Below are positions 46,730 to 57,451 of a DNA stretch of 64,000 nt, in pieces. This DNA is from Histoplasma ohiense. Lineage: Eukaryota > Ascomycota > Eurotiomycetes > Onygenales > Ajellomycetaceae. Below the pieces are notes generated by a model, which had not been told where the DNA came from, made no database searches, and worked only from the letters and a program-made list of their open reading frames with translations. The position numbers were made by a program, and so were the translations under genes. Each line of letters starts with the position of its first letter. Position 1 is the stretch's first letter. The DNA lies in the NCBI GenBank assembly GCA_017607445.1, contig JAEVHH010000006.1, forward strand, positions 682,001 through 746,000, written 5' to 3'.

Positions 46730-48060
46730 ATGGCCTCTATCTGCAGCATCCACTGTACTTGTGCTACTGCCAAATCTGAAGCAACAAACACCATGAAAGA
46801 AAACCATGAAACACACACTTCTGCCACTGAAAGTGTGCAACAAGCATCATCTTTCTCTATGGAATTGAACTCTGAGCAGAGTTCAGAAGAGGATATCTCT
46901 TCTGAAGATCTCAGTGCAATTGAGACTGAGAAGATAGCTGTGATCAGAAGAATCAAAAAATTACAGACTGAGAAAGAATTGCAAGAACTCCAACAGTGGT
47001 GTGACACTTTACTACAAGAATTGAATGAAACAATTCCAGCCATCTGAAATATGCTAGAAGCACATCCAAACCACAGTAGAGATGCAACTAGTGTGAATGA
47101 TAATCACAATAACACCATCAGTATTCTCAGATTATCAGAAGCCACACTACAAGCACTCAACACCTTAGTGAAAAGCACTGTGACTACTGTCAGTGGGAGA
47201 CATAGTCAGGTACCACTTTGGCAATTAGAACTTTGAGATTCTGGTATGAGTGATCACTCTTCTCAGAGAGATGTAGAAAAGTTCTGAGATCAAAGTATGA
47301 AAGAATTTGAAAACTTTGTTACAGCTGCTATCACTTTCCATGCCAGTGATCTTGATTACTACAATGAACACAACCATTGAAAGATCATCGAAGCTGTTAC
47401 TCATTTCAATGTCGAGATGCAACAATGTTGGTATCAACATACACATGATATGTGGACTTTGCCACCATGGGAAGAATTTGTTAGTTGGATGCAATGTCAA
47501 GTCACCAATCCAGATAGAAGTTTCTGAGATGTCAATAGACAGTACTGAAAAACAGAGCAACAAGAAGATCAGACAGTTCAACAATTTGCTTCACACTTAC
47601 AATCAATTGAAGAATGTCTGTGGCATTCTTATAGTGAATACCATCAGAAATCACACCTCTATATGAAAGTTCTACCTTCCATTCACTGAGAATTCAACAA
47701 ATATGCAATCAAATTGGAAGAGTTAAGCTATGATGCCACTCTACATAAACTTGCAATGACAGAATTGAATCTGTCAGAGAGATGGAAGAAGCTTAAAGAG
47801 AAGTCAAATTTCAAAAACCCCACTCAAAGCTTTAACAACAGAAATAATGCTGATAATAGATCACAAAACAAATGCAGATGAAATGACACTACAAAGTCTG
47901 ATGACTCCACTCAATCAAAATATTGCTGTTATTGCAAGCGACCAGAACATACCATCAATTTGTGTTTCAAACAATTCAAAGACAAATCCAAAAACACCAA
48001 GTCCAACTTGAAACTCAATGTGAAAGACATGAAGAACTCAAAGAACTCAAAAAACACTTA
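46730..48060 (+). pseudogene. A3 gag
   Basis: Start ATG at 46730-46732. Acidic coiled N-terminus with repeated Glu/Ser, then a gag domain with WYQHTH and WEEFVSWM at about 47430-47490, and a CCHC knuckle CCYCKRPEHTINLC at about 47926-47967. In-frame TGA at 47046, 47235, 47287, 47379, 47526 and 47547. Gag packages element RNA; this copy cannot make a full protein. Confidence 0.82.
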
Positions 48061-48837
48061 AGATACATCATTCAGCTTGCAATGGCAGTTATAAATGCAG
48101 AAAGTCAATACAAAAACATCTTAAGCTTCACTGTCACAGTGGAACTCACTACATCTAAGAGTCTGCAAAAAGTGCTTGCACTAGTAGACTCTGAATCAGA
48201 AGTGAACTGTGTCAATGAATTTTGAGCAAAGAATCACAATCTAGAAGCTGCTCACTGCAAAATCAAAATGATCAAATTGATTGATGGATGCATAATGCAC
48301 TTCTTTGGAGAGTATAACATTGCAACTACTGTCACTGATCACAAGAGTAATGCACAGCAGACATCTCATTCCTTCCATGTGATGAAGATGAAGAACTACA
48401 GTCTTGTATTAGAATTTTCTTGATTAAGACAAACAAATCCTCTTATAGATTGATCAGATGGACAATTCTTCTTTAAATGCTCTGAAGATGAACAACAGCC
48501 TCAAATTATTTCTGAACAAGATGTTCTAGCTGAAGTTCTCACAGAAGCTAGAGTAGAAATGCTTGTAGTATTATCTACAGAATATTCAAAAGACTCAAAG
48601 TATGCTTCACATATATTCTCAGCTGTGTATTCAGACTTGCCAACTGGTCTATCTGATTATGTCATGCCATATGCGCATATCTTCTCAGAAGAAGCTGCTA
48701 TAAGCATGAAAAGATCAGAAGAAATGGAACACTGTATAGATCTTGAGTCTGATGTGCAATCTTCATTTATATCAATATACAATCTCTCTGAAACTGAGTT
48801 AGCCGCCCTAAGAGAATATTTAAAAAATGCATTAGAT
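48061..48837 (+). pseudogene. A3 protease and start of RT
   Basis: Protease active site reads LVDSESEVNCV (about 48184): the catalytic Asp-Ser-Gly has Gly changed to Glu, a GG to GA change, so the protease is dead by a single site. The linker to RT is open at 48559-48837 (SETELAALREYLKNALD). LINE D inserted here, at ATTAGAT; RT resumes at 58524. Confidence 0.8.
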
Positions 48838-49246
48838 TATTATTATTATTATTCTTCAATTATAGATGTATACAGTCAGTGACTATGACATCTACCTGAA
48901 ATACTTCAGGATTTTTCAAATCAAGAATATTCTAATATACAAAAACAATTTGACACATGCATTAACAGAATTCCAGCCCAGAATCAAACAACTATTCAAA
49001 CTATTCAATCCAAAAATAAAATCAAAAGAATGTCAATGAGTTAGCACAACTCAACTTCAAAACAAAGGAAATAAATATTATAAAAGACAGCAGCTATTAA
49101 AAATCAACAGAAAAGAAAAAACATTTGCAATGACTATTATCAACAAATAATGAAACAAACTGCTTGAAACAAATGAAAATTAACAATAAACAAAGTTAAA
49201 GAAAAGATCAAAATAAAATAAACAAAAACAACTGATCTAAATATCA

Positions 49247-50270
49247 TCAAGTGACACTATTCAAACAAGCTCTTGTAGCAACATTTGACTCATTTAAATA
49301 TTCAATTAAGAACATATTTCCAGCTTTTGTATTGAATAACAAACTCAAATTTAACTGATTCAGTTGATACTTCTCTCTCAGTCTCAATCTTAGTTCTGAA
49401 TACTTTGTACAAAGTAACAGAAGATGCTCTGGATTTTCATATAACTGACAATCTGAACATAGATCATTTAAATCATCTTTAAACTTTGCTAAATATGATT
49501 TGAAATGTCCATGTCCAAGCTTTAGCTGCATTATTGTAGCAAAAAGTTTCTTCTTACACTTTATTGAGCAAGTCTTCCACTTTGGCTTAGTTTCAAATCT
49601 GGAATAATGCACACTTTTTCTTTGCATGAACCAGACATCTTGCCACTTTTGTAAACATAATTCTCTTATTCTTCTTTTAATAAAAGACCATGTTACAATT
49701 CTTTGACAGCAGACTTCTAACTCAGTGGCTCTTTTTGCAGCTTTATCAGCCATTTCATTGCCATATATACCCATGTGAGCAGGCACCCAGTGAAGATGAA
49801 TAGAACAATTGAGTGAGATTTTTCTTTGGATATTTTGAAGACTTTTCAAAATCAGCTCTAGCATTGACTGTCCACTGCTGATTTTATTACTTTGAAGTCT
49901 TTTAAGCCCTGCTTGACTATCAGAGAATATCCAAATATGCTCAAATCTTTTCCATTGTTCAATCTTCATTTCAATCAATTTGAAAGCTCTTGAAATTGCA
50001 AATAATTCAGCATTAAAAACTTCTGACTCTTTTCCAATTTGCCAAGAATTAAGAATATAGTTTTTATCATTTTCTGAATATGCTATTCCAGCTCCAAGAT
50101 TGCCTGTTTTCTCACATTTTGAGCCATCAGTGTATATAAGAATTGCTTTATTTTTCACTTGTTTCAAAAGCTTTAAATGTTCTTGAGTCTGATCTTCTTT
50201 TGAAAGTTGACTAATGTTTAAATCAACAAGATTATCAAGACTTTTCTTCCAAGGAGAGAGATTTTCAATA
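49247..50270 (-). pseudogene. LINE D ORF2 C-terminal part: RNase H and Cys-His motif
   Basis: RNase H with the four expected acidic sites: YTDGS (about 50135), NAELFAI, FSDSQAG and GNEMADKAAK (about 49750). It ends with a terminal CSDCQLYENPEHLLLLC motif, C-x2-C-x8-H-x4-C, at about 49470-49420. Open for 306 codons. It removes RNA from the cDNA hybrid in Tad-like LINEs. Reading frame differs from the upstream piece, so a frameshift lies near 50270. Trp codons are intact, so this copy is not hypermutated although it is AT-rich. Confidence 0.78.
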
Positions 50271-51258
50271 GCTACTCTCTACATTTAAACTAGAGAAACA
50301 GTTCTTAATCATTGAGCAAATTCTAAATAACTGAGATGGTATCCTTCTTCTTTGTAAAGAACTTGAATTTTCAGATAAATCAGTCTCATTCCAATCAAGA
50401 TAAAGTTCCCAATCTAATTCTAATCCATTTGACTCATTTGGAAAAGAACTTGAAACTCTCTTTCTAATAGAATGATGTGAATATAGCTTCATAATTCTGA
50501 GAGCATAATTCATACAGATTTTATCAAATCTCACTTGTGGTGGAGAAATAGAGGCTTCAATTTCCATAGCTTTAATTGGAGTAGTTTTGAATACTCCTAG
50601 AATCTTTCTTAAAGCTGAGTTTTGAAGTTTTTTGAAACCTTTCTATAAAGTGTTTTTGACCTCTCCACCACACCTGAACTGCATAATCTGAAACAGAGGT
50701 CACACAGGCAATATATAATTGTCTCATTGCTTGAAATGTCAGACCTCTTTCAGTATTTGAAAGTCTCAATATACTGTTTAAAATTCTTTCAGCATTTGCA
50801 GTTTTTATTTGCACATGAGATTTAAAATTCAATTGAGAATCTAACCAGACACCAAGCCATCTAACTGAGTTTTTAGGTTTAACTGAATGACTTAAAAGCT
50901 TAACTTCAGTATCTTTTTCTCTGAAATTTGGATAAAAATGAATTAATTCAGTTTTGTCCATATCAAAAACAATGTTTTTTGATTTTGCTTTTTCAATCAT
51001 TTCAGTTGCTGCTTGCTCAATCAAATTGCAGTTATTCACAATTGATTCTGAGCTTACAACTAGGCCTAAATCATCCACATAGCTTGGAGTTCTCACCATA
51101 ATTGCCATTTGTCTATCAATAAATAGAAACTTGATAAATATAGCAAACAAAATGGGTGAGACTGGGGAACCCTGAGGAACTCCTATCTCAATATCTGTTA
51201 TATCTTGTCTCATTCCATCAAAAAGCAACTGAATAGTTCTTTTTGACATGAAACAGAT
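50265..51258 (-). pseudogene. LINE D ORF2 reverse transcriptase, C-terminal half
   Basis: Contains GVPQGSPVSPILF (about 51175) and the catalytic SYVDDLGL (about 51075), then thumb-like sequence RWLGVWLD. A one-base shift near 50640 moves the frame: the expected LQNSALRKILGVFKTTPIKA continues in another phase to 50265. The rest of RT lies at 57452-57765, separated by C1. RT copies LINE RNA from a nick in the target. Confidence 0.78.
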
Positions 51259-51855
51259 TGTAACGGGCGTACTTCGATTAACGATTTGGTACTATCCTAA
51301 TTACAGATTACGAATTGATTAAGGAAAGAAAGAGAAAAGAAATCAGAAGAAAAGGTCGTACGAAGGGGGTTCTTATAGGGGAAAGTTCGGGGCGGAAGAA
51401 TATCAGAAGCCGCTCCACAGTGGAGCGCGGAGCGGAAGAACATTAAGGGGTACGCGTAAGAATCGTTAGAAGTTACGCGAGCGCGGAACGTGGGGCGGGG
51501 GAATCATTGAGGGCTACGCGGAAGAATCGTTAGAGACTACGCGAGCGCGGAGCACAGAGCGGGAGAACGTAAGGAGCTACGCGGAAGAATCGTTAGAGAC
51601 TACGCGAGCGCGGAACACAGAGCGGGGGAACGTAAGGAGCTACGCGGAAGAATCGTTAGAGACTACGCGAGCGCGGAGCACGGAGCGGAAGAACGTTAAG
51701 AGCTACGCGGAAGAATCGTTAGAAACTACGCGAGCGCGGAGCACGGAGCGGAAGAACATCGAGGGTTACGCGAGGTCACAACGGCCAGGAACGAGCGGGT
51801 GCAGGAGGGGAGTTGGTTGCGTAAGTTAATTACTAACGGGTGCTAACCCGTCACA
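51259..51855 (-). repeat. C1 3' LTR
   Basis: 597 bp with TGTAACGGGC and CCCGTCACA ends. The sense strand begins TGTGACGGGTTAG and holds the pol stop. Contains tandem about 62-bp repeats at roughly 51450-51775. Confidence 0.95.
51450..51775. repeat. Tandem repeats of about 62 bp in C1 LTR
   Basis: Five or so units of the pattern GCTACGCGGAAGAATCGTTA...ACTACGCGAGCGCGGAGCAC...GGAGCGGAAGAAC, with small changes. The same array is in the other LTR at about 57046-57371. Position in U3, upstream of the predicted start of transcription, would suit an enhancer role (inference). Confidence 0.85.
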
Positions 51856-54800
51856 TTATCCCCCCCTACCGGGGTGAGTGAGGACTCGTAGGTGTCGAGG
51901 GCGGCGGTGTCCTCCAAGGCGGACGCGGGTTCCCAGGTCGGACGATCGTATCCTACCCATTTGACGAGGTATTCGCGGCGGCGGCGGTTGGTTCTATCGT
52001 CAAGGATTGCTTCGATTTCCCACTCGAGTTCGTTGTCTTCTCCTACGATGGCGGGTGGCTGCCAATCGGAGGTTCTCTGTGAGGGGAATGGATCCTCGGC
52101 CGCGGGTCGGAGCAGGTTCGTATGAAAGACGTCGTGGATGCCAGGCGGGGTGTCGAGTCGATAATCGTGTGTGCCTAGCACTTCCTTCACCGTATACTTG
52201 GCGTGGCGGTAATCTAGCGTACGCGAGGGGCGGTCCGTTCTTATGTTCTTGAGGTCCAGCCAGACTTTGTCTCCTACGTGGTATCGGGTCGCAGGACTCC
52301 TCCTGGTGTTCGCTTGGTCCTCGTAATCTTGCTGAGCGCTGGCCATTGAAGCTTCTGCCCATTCGCGGGCTTTCTTCAGCTTGCTCACGATGTTCTCTGC
52401 CGCCTGTATGGGGCTGCGGGCGTGCGCGGTTTCTCGGGGAGTCTCGGGGAAGTCCAGGACCTCTAAGTTGTATCCGTGTAGGAGGAAGAATGGGCTTACG
52501 CCTGTCGTAGCGGAATCTCGACCGTTAATCGCAATCTCAGCGTGTGGCAGCAGGTTGCTCCAGTTGTCTTGCGCGTAATTGCAGAACTTACGGAGGATGT
52601 TCTTTACCGTTTGTATCATCCTCTCGGTAGCTCCATCAGTCTCTGGGTGGTACGCCGTTGATAACTTTCGTTCGATTCTTAATAATTGGCATACGCGGGC
52701 CCAGAGTGCGCTGACGAATTGACTGCCTCTATCTGACACAATGGATGAAGGCAGGCCGTGCATACGATAGAACGGGCTTCTGACGAAGGCATCTGCAACT
52801 ACTTCGGCGTCCATCTTGTCACAGGGCTGTAGTATTACGCCCTTGCTGAGTCGGTCGACAATGACTAGGATGTTCGTAGAACCTCCGCTTTCGGGTAAGG
52901 AAACTGCAAAATCGATAGCTATATCGCGCCAAGTTCGGTCGGGGACAGGTAGGGGCTTCAGCATCCCTTTTCGGCGTTCACGCCATGCCGTCACTGAGCC
53001 GCAGCGATCACAGTTGCGTACGAACCGGCGTATGTCTTTCGACATATCTGGCCAGTAGAATTCTCGGGCGACGATGTTGTACATGATTTCGCGTCCTGGG
53101 TGCCCGGTCATCGGCGAGTCATGAATTTCTTGCATGATCCGTGTTCGTAGGGGTTCTGAATCGGGGACCCATCGCCTATCTCGAAAGCGTAAGCAGTTGT
53201 CATCGTCGATCGAACATGCTGAGATATCCGTTCTTGGGTATACGCCTGCGGGGAATCGAGGTGCTTTGCTTCGTACGGCTTCGGCGGCTTGTTGCCAGAA
53301 TTCATCTGCCTCTGCCGCTAGTCTCCATTGTTCTTCGAGCAAGGGTTCTTGAGCTCGGGACTGGTTGATATGTACGCGGGGTTCATCTGGTTGCGTAGGA
53401 CTTTCTATGATTGCAGGGTCGATTAACCGATGCTCTCGGTGTTTCCACCTGTCATCCAAGTCATCAGATGGCATATCTTGTTCTCGGCGGGACAGGGCAT
53501 CCGCAAGGGTGTTCTCTACTCCAGGTCGATAACGAATTGTGAACGAAAAACGGCTAAGGAACAATGACCAACGCATATGCCTCTCAGTGAGCTTACGAGT
53601 GGTTGTGAAGTACTCTAGGTTCTTATGATCGGTAACAATCTCGAACCTCTCGACACTCATGAGTTCGGATTCCCATTCTTCGAGGCATCGTATGATCGCT
53701 AGGAGCTCCTTGTCGTAGATCTCGTAGTTGCATTCGGCGGGCGACATCTTTTTCGAGGTGAAGGCACAGGGTCGTAGGACACCTTCGTTATCATATTGCA
53801 TCAGTGCCCCACCTACTACATAACCTGAGGCGTCCGTTTCGAGAATCGTATGCTTATCCGGATCGAATGATTGCAGCATCGGGGCGCTTGTGAACATACG
53901 CTTCAGCTTTTTGAATGCTGCGTCCGCTTCGTCAGTCCATTGGAATACGGCGTCTTTCCGGGTCAGGTCCGTCAGTGGTCGTACGATATCGGAGAAGTCT
54001 TTGATGAACCTTCGGTAGAAGTTGGCGAATCCTAGGAAGCTTCTAGTCCCTTTTACCGAGACTGGTGCCTCCCAGTTGAGGATTGCTTCCACCTTCTTAG
54101 GATCCATGCGTACGCCTTTTTCAGCTTCGATGATGAATCCTAGGTAGGTCGTAGACTTGGTCTCGAAGTCGCATTTGTCAATGTCCACTTGCAGTCCGGC
54201 TTTACGTAGGCGGTCAAGCACTTGTCGTACGTGCTTGCGGTGCTCAGTGAGCGGTCCATCGGTGAAGATCAGGATATCGTCCATGTACGCTGAGGCGATC
54301 TCGTCGAGCAGGTCTCGTAGGGCCCAGTTAATGTATTTCTGGAACGTGCTCGGGGCGTTCGCTAATCCAAAGGGGGTCACTGTCCATTCGTATAATCCGT
54401 AACGCGTACGAAAAGCGGTTAGCCATTCGTCACCTTCATTAATCCTTATCTTATAGAAGGCCGCAGAGATGTCAAGCTTCGTAAACCATTTTGCTTTTCC
54501 TACTCGTTCGAGTGTTTCGTTGATGAGTGGGAGAGGGTATCGGTCCTTCCGCGTAATCTTGTTGAGTCCTCGGTAGTCAACGCAGAATCGTAAGCCTCCT
54601 CCTGGTTTCTTCGCGAACAGTACGGGTGCTGCGGCGGGTGAGTTGCTAACACGAATGAAGCCTTTGTCCAATAGTCCGTTGAGCGTTTTTCGTAGGACGA
54701 GGAGCTCGTCGCGCGACATGCTGTAGAGAGGACCCCAGGGTGGTTGCGGGTCCTTACCGTCCTCCTTGATGAGCTCGATCGTATGATCTATGCCGGGTCC

Positions 54801-55421
54801 TCGGTGAGGAGGAAGCTTTTCAGCTTCTTTTTCGTCGAACACGTCTGCGAAGTCTTCGTACGATTCGGGTAGTTCCTTGCGCGGTTTCTTGGGGTCTTTG
54901 GGTTCTAGCTTTTCTAACGCTTTTTTGATATCCGCCATGCTAGCAGCGAACACTTGGACGTTCTTCTTCTCATGCGCTTGGCGGGTTAGTAGTTTGTACG
55001 CTTCCGCTGATATCTGGGTGAGATCAGCGGTCCTATCGACATCCTTCTCGTAAACACGGTCGCCTCCTGGGAAAATAAGGCAGCGGTTGCGTGCGTCCAA
55101 CAAGGTTCCAAATTCTGTGAGCCATGATAGGCCGAGCATTAGATCGTACTCAAGGCCTTGTATTTCGTATGCGTATACGTTCTTTTTCTCGTGTCCTCCT
55201 ACGTCGACATTAAATCTTACCATGTTGTAAGAGGCGGATCCTCTGGGGCCGTCAAATCCACTGAGCTTACGCGGTTTGGGAAAGGGGATACGCTGGAGCT
55301 TATGCTTCTCGACCAGCTGGGTGTCTATAAGAGCGTAGTGAAGGAAACCACTGTCTACCATTGCTCGTACGTTGACTAAGCTATTTACAATGGCAGGGAC
55401 CATGATTGCGTCCGCTTGCAT
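51843..55421 (-). CDS. pol: C1 Pol polyprotein (protease, RT, RNase H, integrase, chromodomain)
   Basis: 1,192 residues from Met 55421; the frame is open further upstream and lies in the -1 phase relative to gag. Protease VDSG at residues 22-25. RT: FCVDYRGLN (about 282) and YMDDILIF (about 380). RNase H: ETDASG (about 522). Integrase HHCC: HPGRE to CDRCG (about 765-805), and D, D, E in IAIDF (about 835), SDRGSQF (about 895) and ETDGATERM (about 927). Chromodomain about 1130-1185 (WEIEAILD, YLVKWVGYDRPTWEPA), which in chromoviruses guides insertion to chromatin marks. The stop lies inside the 3' LTR. All catalytic residues seen are present, so it may be active. Confidence 0.96.
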   Translation of the reverse strand: MQADAIMVPAIVNSLVNVRAMVDSGFLHYALIDTQLVEKHKLQRIPFPKPRKLSGFDGPRGSASYNMVRFNVDVGGHEKKNVYAYEIQGLEYDLMLGLSWLTEFGTLLDARNRCLIFPGGDRVYEKDVDRTADLTQISAEAYKLLTRQAHEKKNVQVFAASMADIKKALEKLEPKDPKKPRKELPESYEDFADVFDEKEAEKLPPHRGPGIDHTIELIKEDGKDPQPPWGPLYSMSRDELLVLRKTLNGLLDKGFIRVSNSPAAAPVLFAKKPGGGLRFCVDYRGLNKITRKDRYPLPLINETLERVGKAKWFTKLDISAAFYKIRINEGDEWLTAFRTRYGLYEWTVTPFGLANAPSTFQKYINWALRDLLDEIASAYMDDILIFTDGPLTEHRKHVRQVLDRLRKAGLQVDIDKCDFETKSTTYLGFIIEAEKGVRMDPKKVEAILNWEAPVSVKGTRSFLGFANFYRRFIKDFSDIVRPLTDLTRKDAVFQWTDEADAAFKKLKRMFTSAPMLQSFDPDKHTILETDASGYVVGGALMQYDNEGVLRPCAFTSKKMSPAECNYEIYDKELLAIIRCLEEWESELMSVERFEIVTDHKNLEYFTTTRKLTERHMRWSLFLSRFSFTIRYRPGVENTLADALSRREQDMPSDDLDDRWKHREHRLIDPAIIESPTQPDEPRVHINQSRAQEPLLEEQWRLAAEADEFWQQAAEAVRSKAPRFPAGVYPRTDISACSIDDDNCLRFRDRRWVPDSEPLRTRIMQEIHDSPMTGHPGREIMYNIVAREFYWPDMSKDIRRFVRNCDRCGSVTAWRERRKGMLKPLPVPDRTWRDIAIDFAVSLPESGGSTNILVIVDRLSKGVILQPCDKMDAEVVADAFVRSPFYRMHGLPSSIVSDRGSQFVSALWARVCQLLRIERKLSTAYHPETDGATERMIQTVKNILRKFCNYAQDNWSNLLPHAEIAINGRDSATTGVSPFFLLHGYNLEVLDFPETPRETAHARSPIQAAENIVSKLKKAREWAEASMASAQQDYEDQANTRRSPATRYHVGDKVWLDLKNIRTDRPSRTLDYRHAKYTVKEVLGTHDYRLDTPPGIHDVFHTNLLRPAAEDPFPSQRTSDWQPPAIVGEDNELEWEIEAILDDRTNRRRREYLVKWVGYDRPTWEPASALEDTAALDTYESSLTPVGGDNVTG
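51856..51870 (-). other. C1 polypurine tract
   Basis: On the sense strand GGTAGGGGGGGATAA lies directly before the 3' LTR. It is the expected primer site for plus-strand DNA synthesis and also codes the last residues of pol. Confidence 0.85.
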
Positions 55422-55474
55422 CTCCTGCTCGAATCTCCAGCTAGCTTTCTGCTCCTTGAGCTCTCGTCCGCGTT

Positions 55475-56506
55475 TTAGGGCGAGAGCTCGTCTTTTCCCT
55501 GTTCTTGCCTATCCGCGGGCGACGCAGCGTTTACGCGCGTGGGGGGTTTACTCGGGGCGATCGCATTCGGACATTGGTTCGCGAAGTGCCCTGGCTTGTC
55601 GCAGCGTATGCAGACTCCTCTGGCGATTCGGTCGGCGGCGTCCTTCCCTGAGACGTTGGGGACCCTCGGGCGACTTGCGTTTACGTGTGGGACCCAGTCC
55701 ATTGGTTCTGGTTCGGAGGCGGGGGGCGCTGCAGAGTGGTTCGGGGCGTACGCATTTGTTCGGCGGAATCCTCTGCGATTTTGGAGCGCGCGGAACTGAG
55801 ACAGGTCGTTGTCCAACAGGCGAAGATCAGCGCAGAATTCGCTGTATGTTGAGGGCTTCGGACGCCCTACGCTTCGGTTATGCAATTGGAAGTTCAAGTT
55901 CTTGAACAACATGTTGATCTTGACGGCGTCGTCCCAGTCTTGCCCACCTGCTTCTAGGAGCTTGCGATCGAATTCAGGAAGGTAAGTTGCCAACGCGACA
56001 TCCATCTGGCGAGTCCGATTAAGCCAGTCTAACGCCTTGGCTTGAAGCGTAGGATCGAGGAAGAGGGAGTCGAGTTGTCGGAAGACTAGCTCTGGCGTAC
56101 GCTGGTGGTCCTGGCAATGGCTCATCCAGGGTTGGAATTTTGCTAACGCGTCGCCATCCAACCTGCTATGGATATACCACGCTTGATTGGATAACGAGCC
56201 TATTGCTCGTCCATCGATGTCCAATTTGGCGTTCGCTTTTGACTTCCACGCGAGGTAGAGCGCTAGGTCTCCCTCGTATTTGTCGAGGATTGGGAGCTTC
56301 TCTCTTGGGGGCTTTTCGTGAGGCGCGGGCGTAGGAGGAACGGTGAACGCGGGAGTGCTCATTTCAGCAAGTCGTCGTTGCAATTCGGCCATCTGTAGCG
56401 CCTGCTGCTGGAGGATGCTTCGTAGGTCTAAGTTATCGTCCGCCGCGTTCGGGTGCGGCGGGTGTTCGTAGGATTGCTCGTAGTTCATTTCGATATCTAA
56501 GGACAT
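55475..56506 (-). CDS. gag: C1 Gag
   Basis: 343 residues. N-terminal Gln-rich helix (about 28-50), Pro-rich stretch (55-72), retrotransposon gag domain (about 75-240) and a CCHC zinc knuckle CIRCDKPGHFANQC at about 298-311. It ends 54 bp before the first Met of pol. Gag forms particles and binds element RNA. Start ATG at 56506 is the first after a 348-bp leader. Intact. Confidence 0.95.
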   Translation of the reverse strand: MSLDIEMNYEQSYEHPPHPNAADDNLDLRSILQQQALQMAELQRRLAEMSTPAFTVPPTPAPHEKPPREKLPILDKYEGDLALYLAWKSKANAKLDIDGRAIGSLSNQAWYIHSRLDGDALAKFQPWMSHCQDHQRTPELVFRQLDSLFLDPTLQAKALDWLNRTRQMDVALATYLPEFDRKLLEAGGQDWDDAVKINMLFKNLNFQLHNRSVGRPKPSTYSEFCADLRLLDNDLSQFRALQNRRGFRRTNAYAPNHSAAPPASEPEPMDWVPHVNASRPRVPNVSGKDAADRIARGVCIRCDKPGHFANQCPNAIAPSKPPTRVNAASPADRQEQGKDELSP

Positions 56507-56841
56507 ATAATAATAAAAAAAAGAAAAGGAATACTCGGTCCTCTCGCAGGCACTATTCGCAGTGTTGCGGCGCTAAGCTTGGTCAAGCTTCTTCGTGAAC
56601 GCTATTCGCAGCGTTACGGTTCGTAGGCACTCGGGCCTCGTAGAACACGGTCGATTGTGTTTCGGACGCTTAGGCACGACGGCCTATATAACTAACGATA
56701 AGGGCACTCGGGCCCACGAGGGATCTCTTGTAACGACTAGGCACTCGGGCCTGTAAACGACGCACTCGGGCGTAAGAACTGGTAACGACGCACTCGGGCG
56801 TAAGAACTAATAACGAGGCACTCGGGCCTTAAACGCAGAAG
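56507..56841 (-). other. C1 5' leader with short direct repeats
   Basis: Untranslated region between the primer-binding position and gag. The word CACTCGGGC recurs about seven times, and a pair ATTCGCAG(T/C)GTT(G/A)CGG lies near 56548 and 56602. It could fold or bind Gag for RNA packaging (inference). Confidence 0.6.
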
Positions 56842-56854
56842 AATCAATTCGTAA
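56842..56854 (-). other. C1 primer-binding site, self-priming type
   Basis: Directly inside the 5' LTR, the sense strand reads TTACGAATTGATT. The sense LTR contains AATCAATTCGTAA (56916-56904 and 51320-51308), a perfect 13-nt complement 50-62 nt from the LTR end. There is no tRNA 3'-end match starting TGG. This is the layout of Tf1/sushi elements, where the 5' end of the RNA folds back as primer. Confidence 0.8.
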
Positions 56855-57451
56855 TGTAACGGGCGTACTTCGATTAACGATTTGGTACTATCCTAATTAC
56901 AGATTACGAATTGATTAAGGAAAGAAAGAGAAAAGAAATCAGAAGAAAAGGTCGTACGAAGGGGGTTCTTATAGGGGAAAGTTCGGGGCGGAAGAATATC
57001 AGAAGCCGCTCCACAGTGGAGCGCGGAGCGGAAGAACATTAAGGGGTACGCGTAAGAATCGTTAGAAGTTACGCGAGCGCGGAACGTGGGGCGGGGGAAT
57101 CATTGAGGGCTACGCGGAAGAATCGTTAGAGACTACGCGAGCGCGGAGCACAGAGCGGGAGAACGTAAGGAGCTACGCGGAAGAATCGTTAGAGACTACG
57201 CGAGCGCGGAACACAGAGCGGGGGAACGTAAGGAGCTACGCGGAAGAATCGTTAGAGACTACGCGAGCGCGGAGCACGGAGCGGAAGAACGTTAAGAGCT
57301 ACGCGGAAGAATCGTTAGAAACTACGCGAGCGCGGAGCACGGAGCGGAAGAACATCGAGGGTTACGCGAGGTCACAACGGCCAGGAACGAGCGGGTGCAG
57401 GAGGGGAGTTGGTTGCGTAAGTTAATTACTAACGGGTGCTAACCCGTCACA
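56855..57451 (-). repeat. C1 5' LTR
   Basis: 597 bp, apparently identical to 51259-51855. Should contain the promoter; transcription is predicted to begin near 56916 from the self-priming complement. Confidence 0.95.

Larger units (their letters stand above)
51259..57451 (-). mobile_element. Chromovirus C, apparently intact copy C1
   Basis: 6,193 bp, clearly GC-richer than its surroundings. LTRs of 597 bp at 51259-51855 and 56855-57451 look identical; duplication CAGAT at 51254-51258 and 57452-57456. Gag and pol have no internal stops. Chromodomain at the end of pol. No antisense gene, unlike families A and B: pol stops inside the 3' LTR. It is the youngest insertion visible and lies inside the LINE D RT gene. 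Confidence 0.96.

Noticed and set aside
51892..56334. Plus-strand open frames across C1
   Set aside because: They overlap gag and pol, which have full domain support; no splice or motif evidence supports them.
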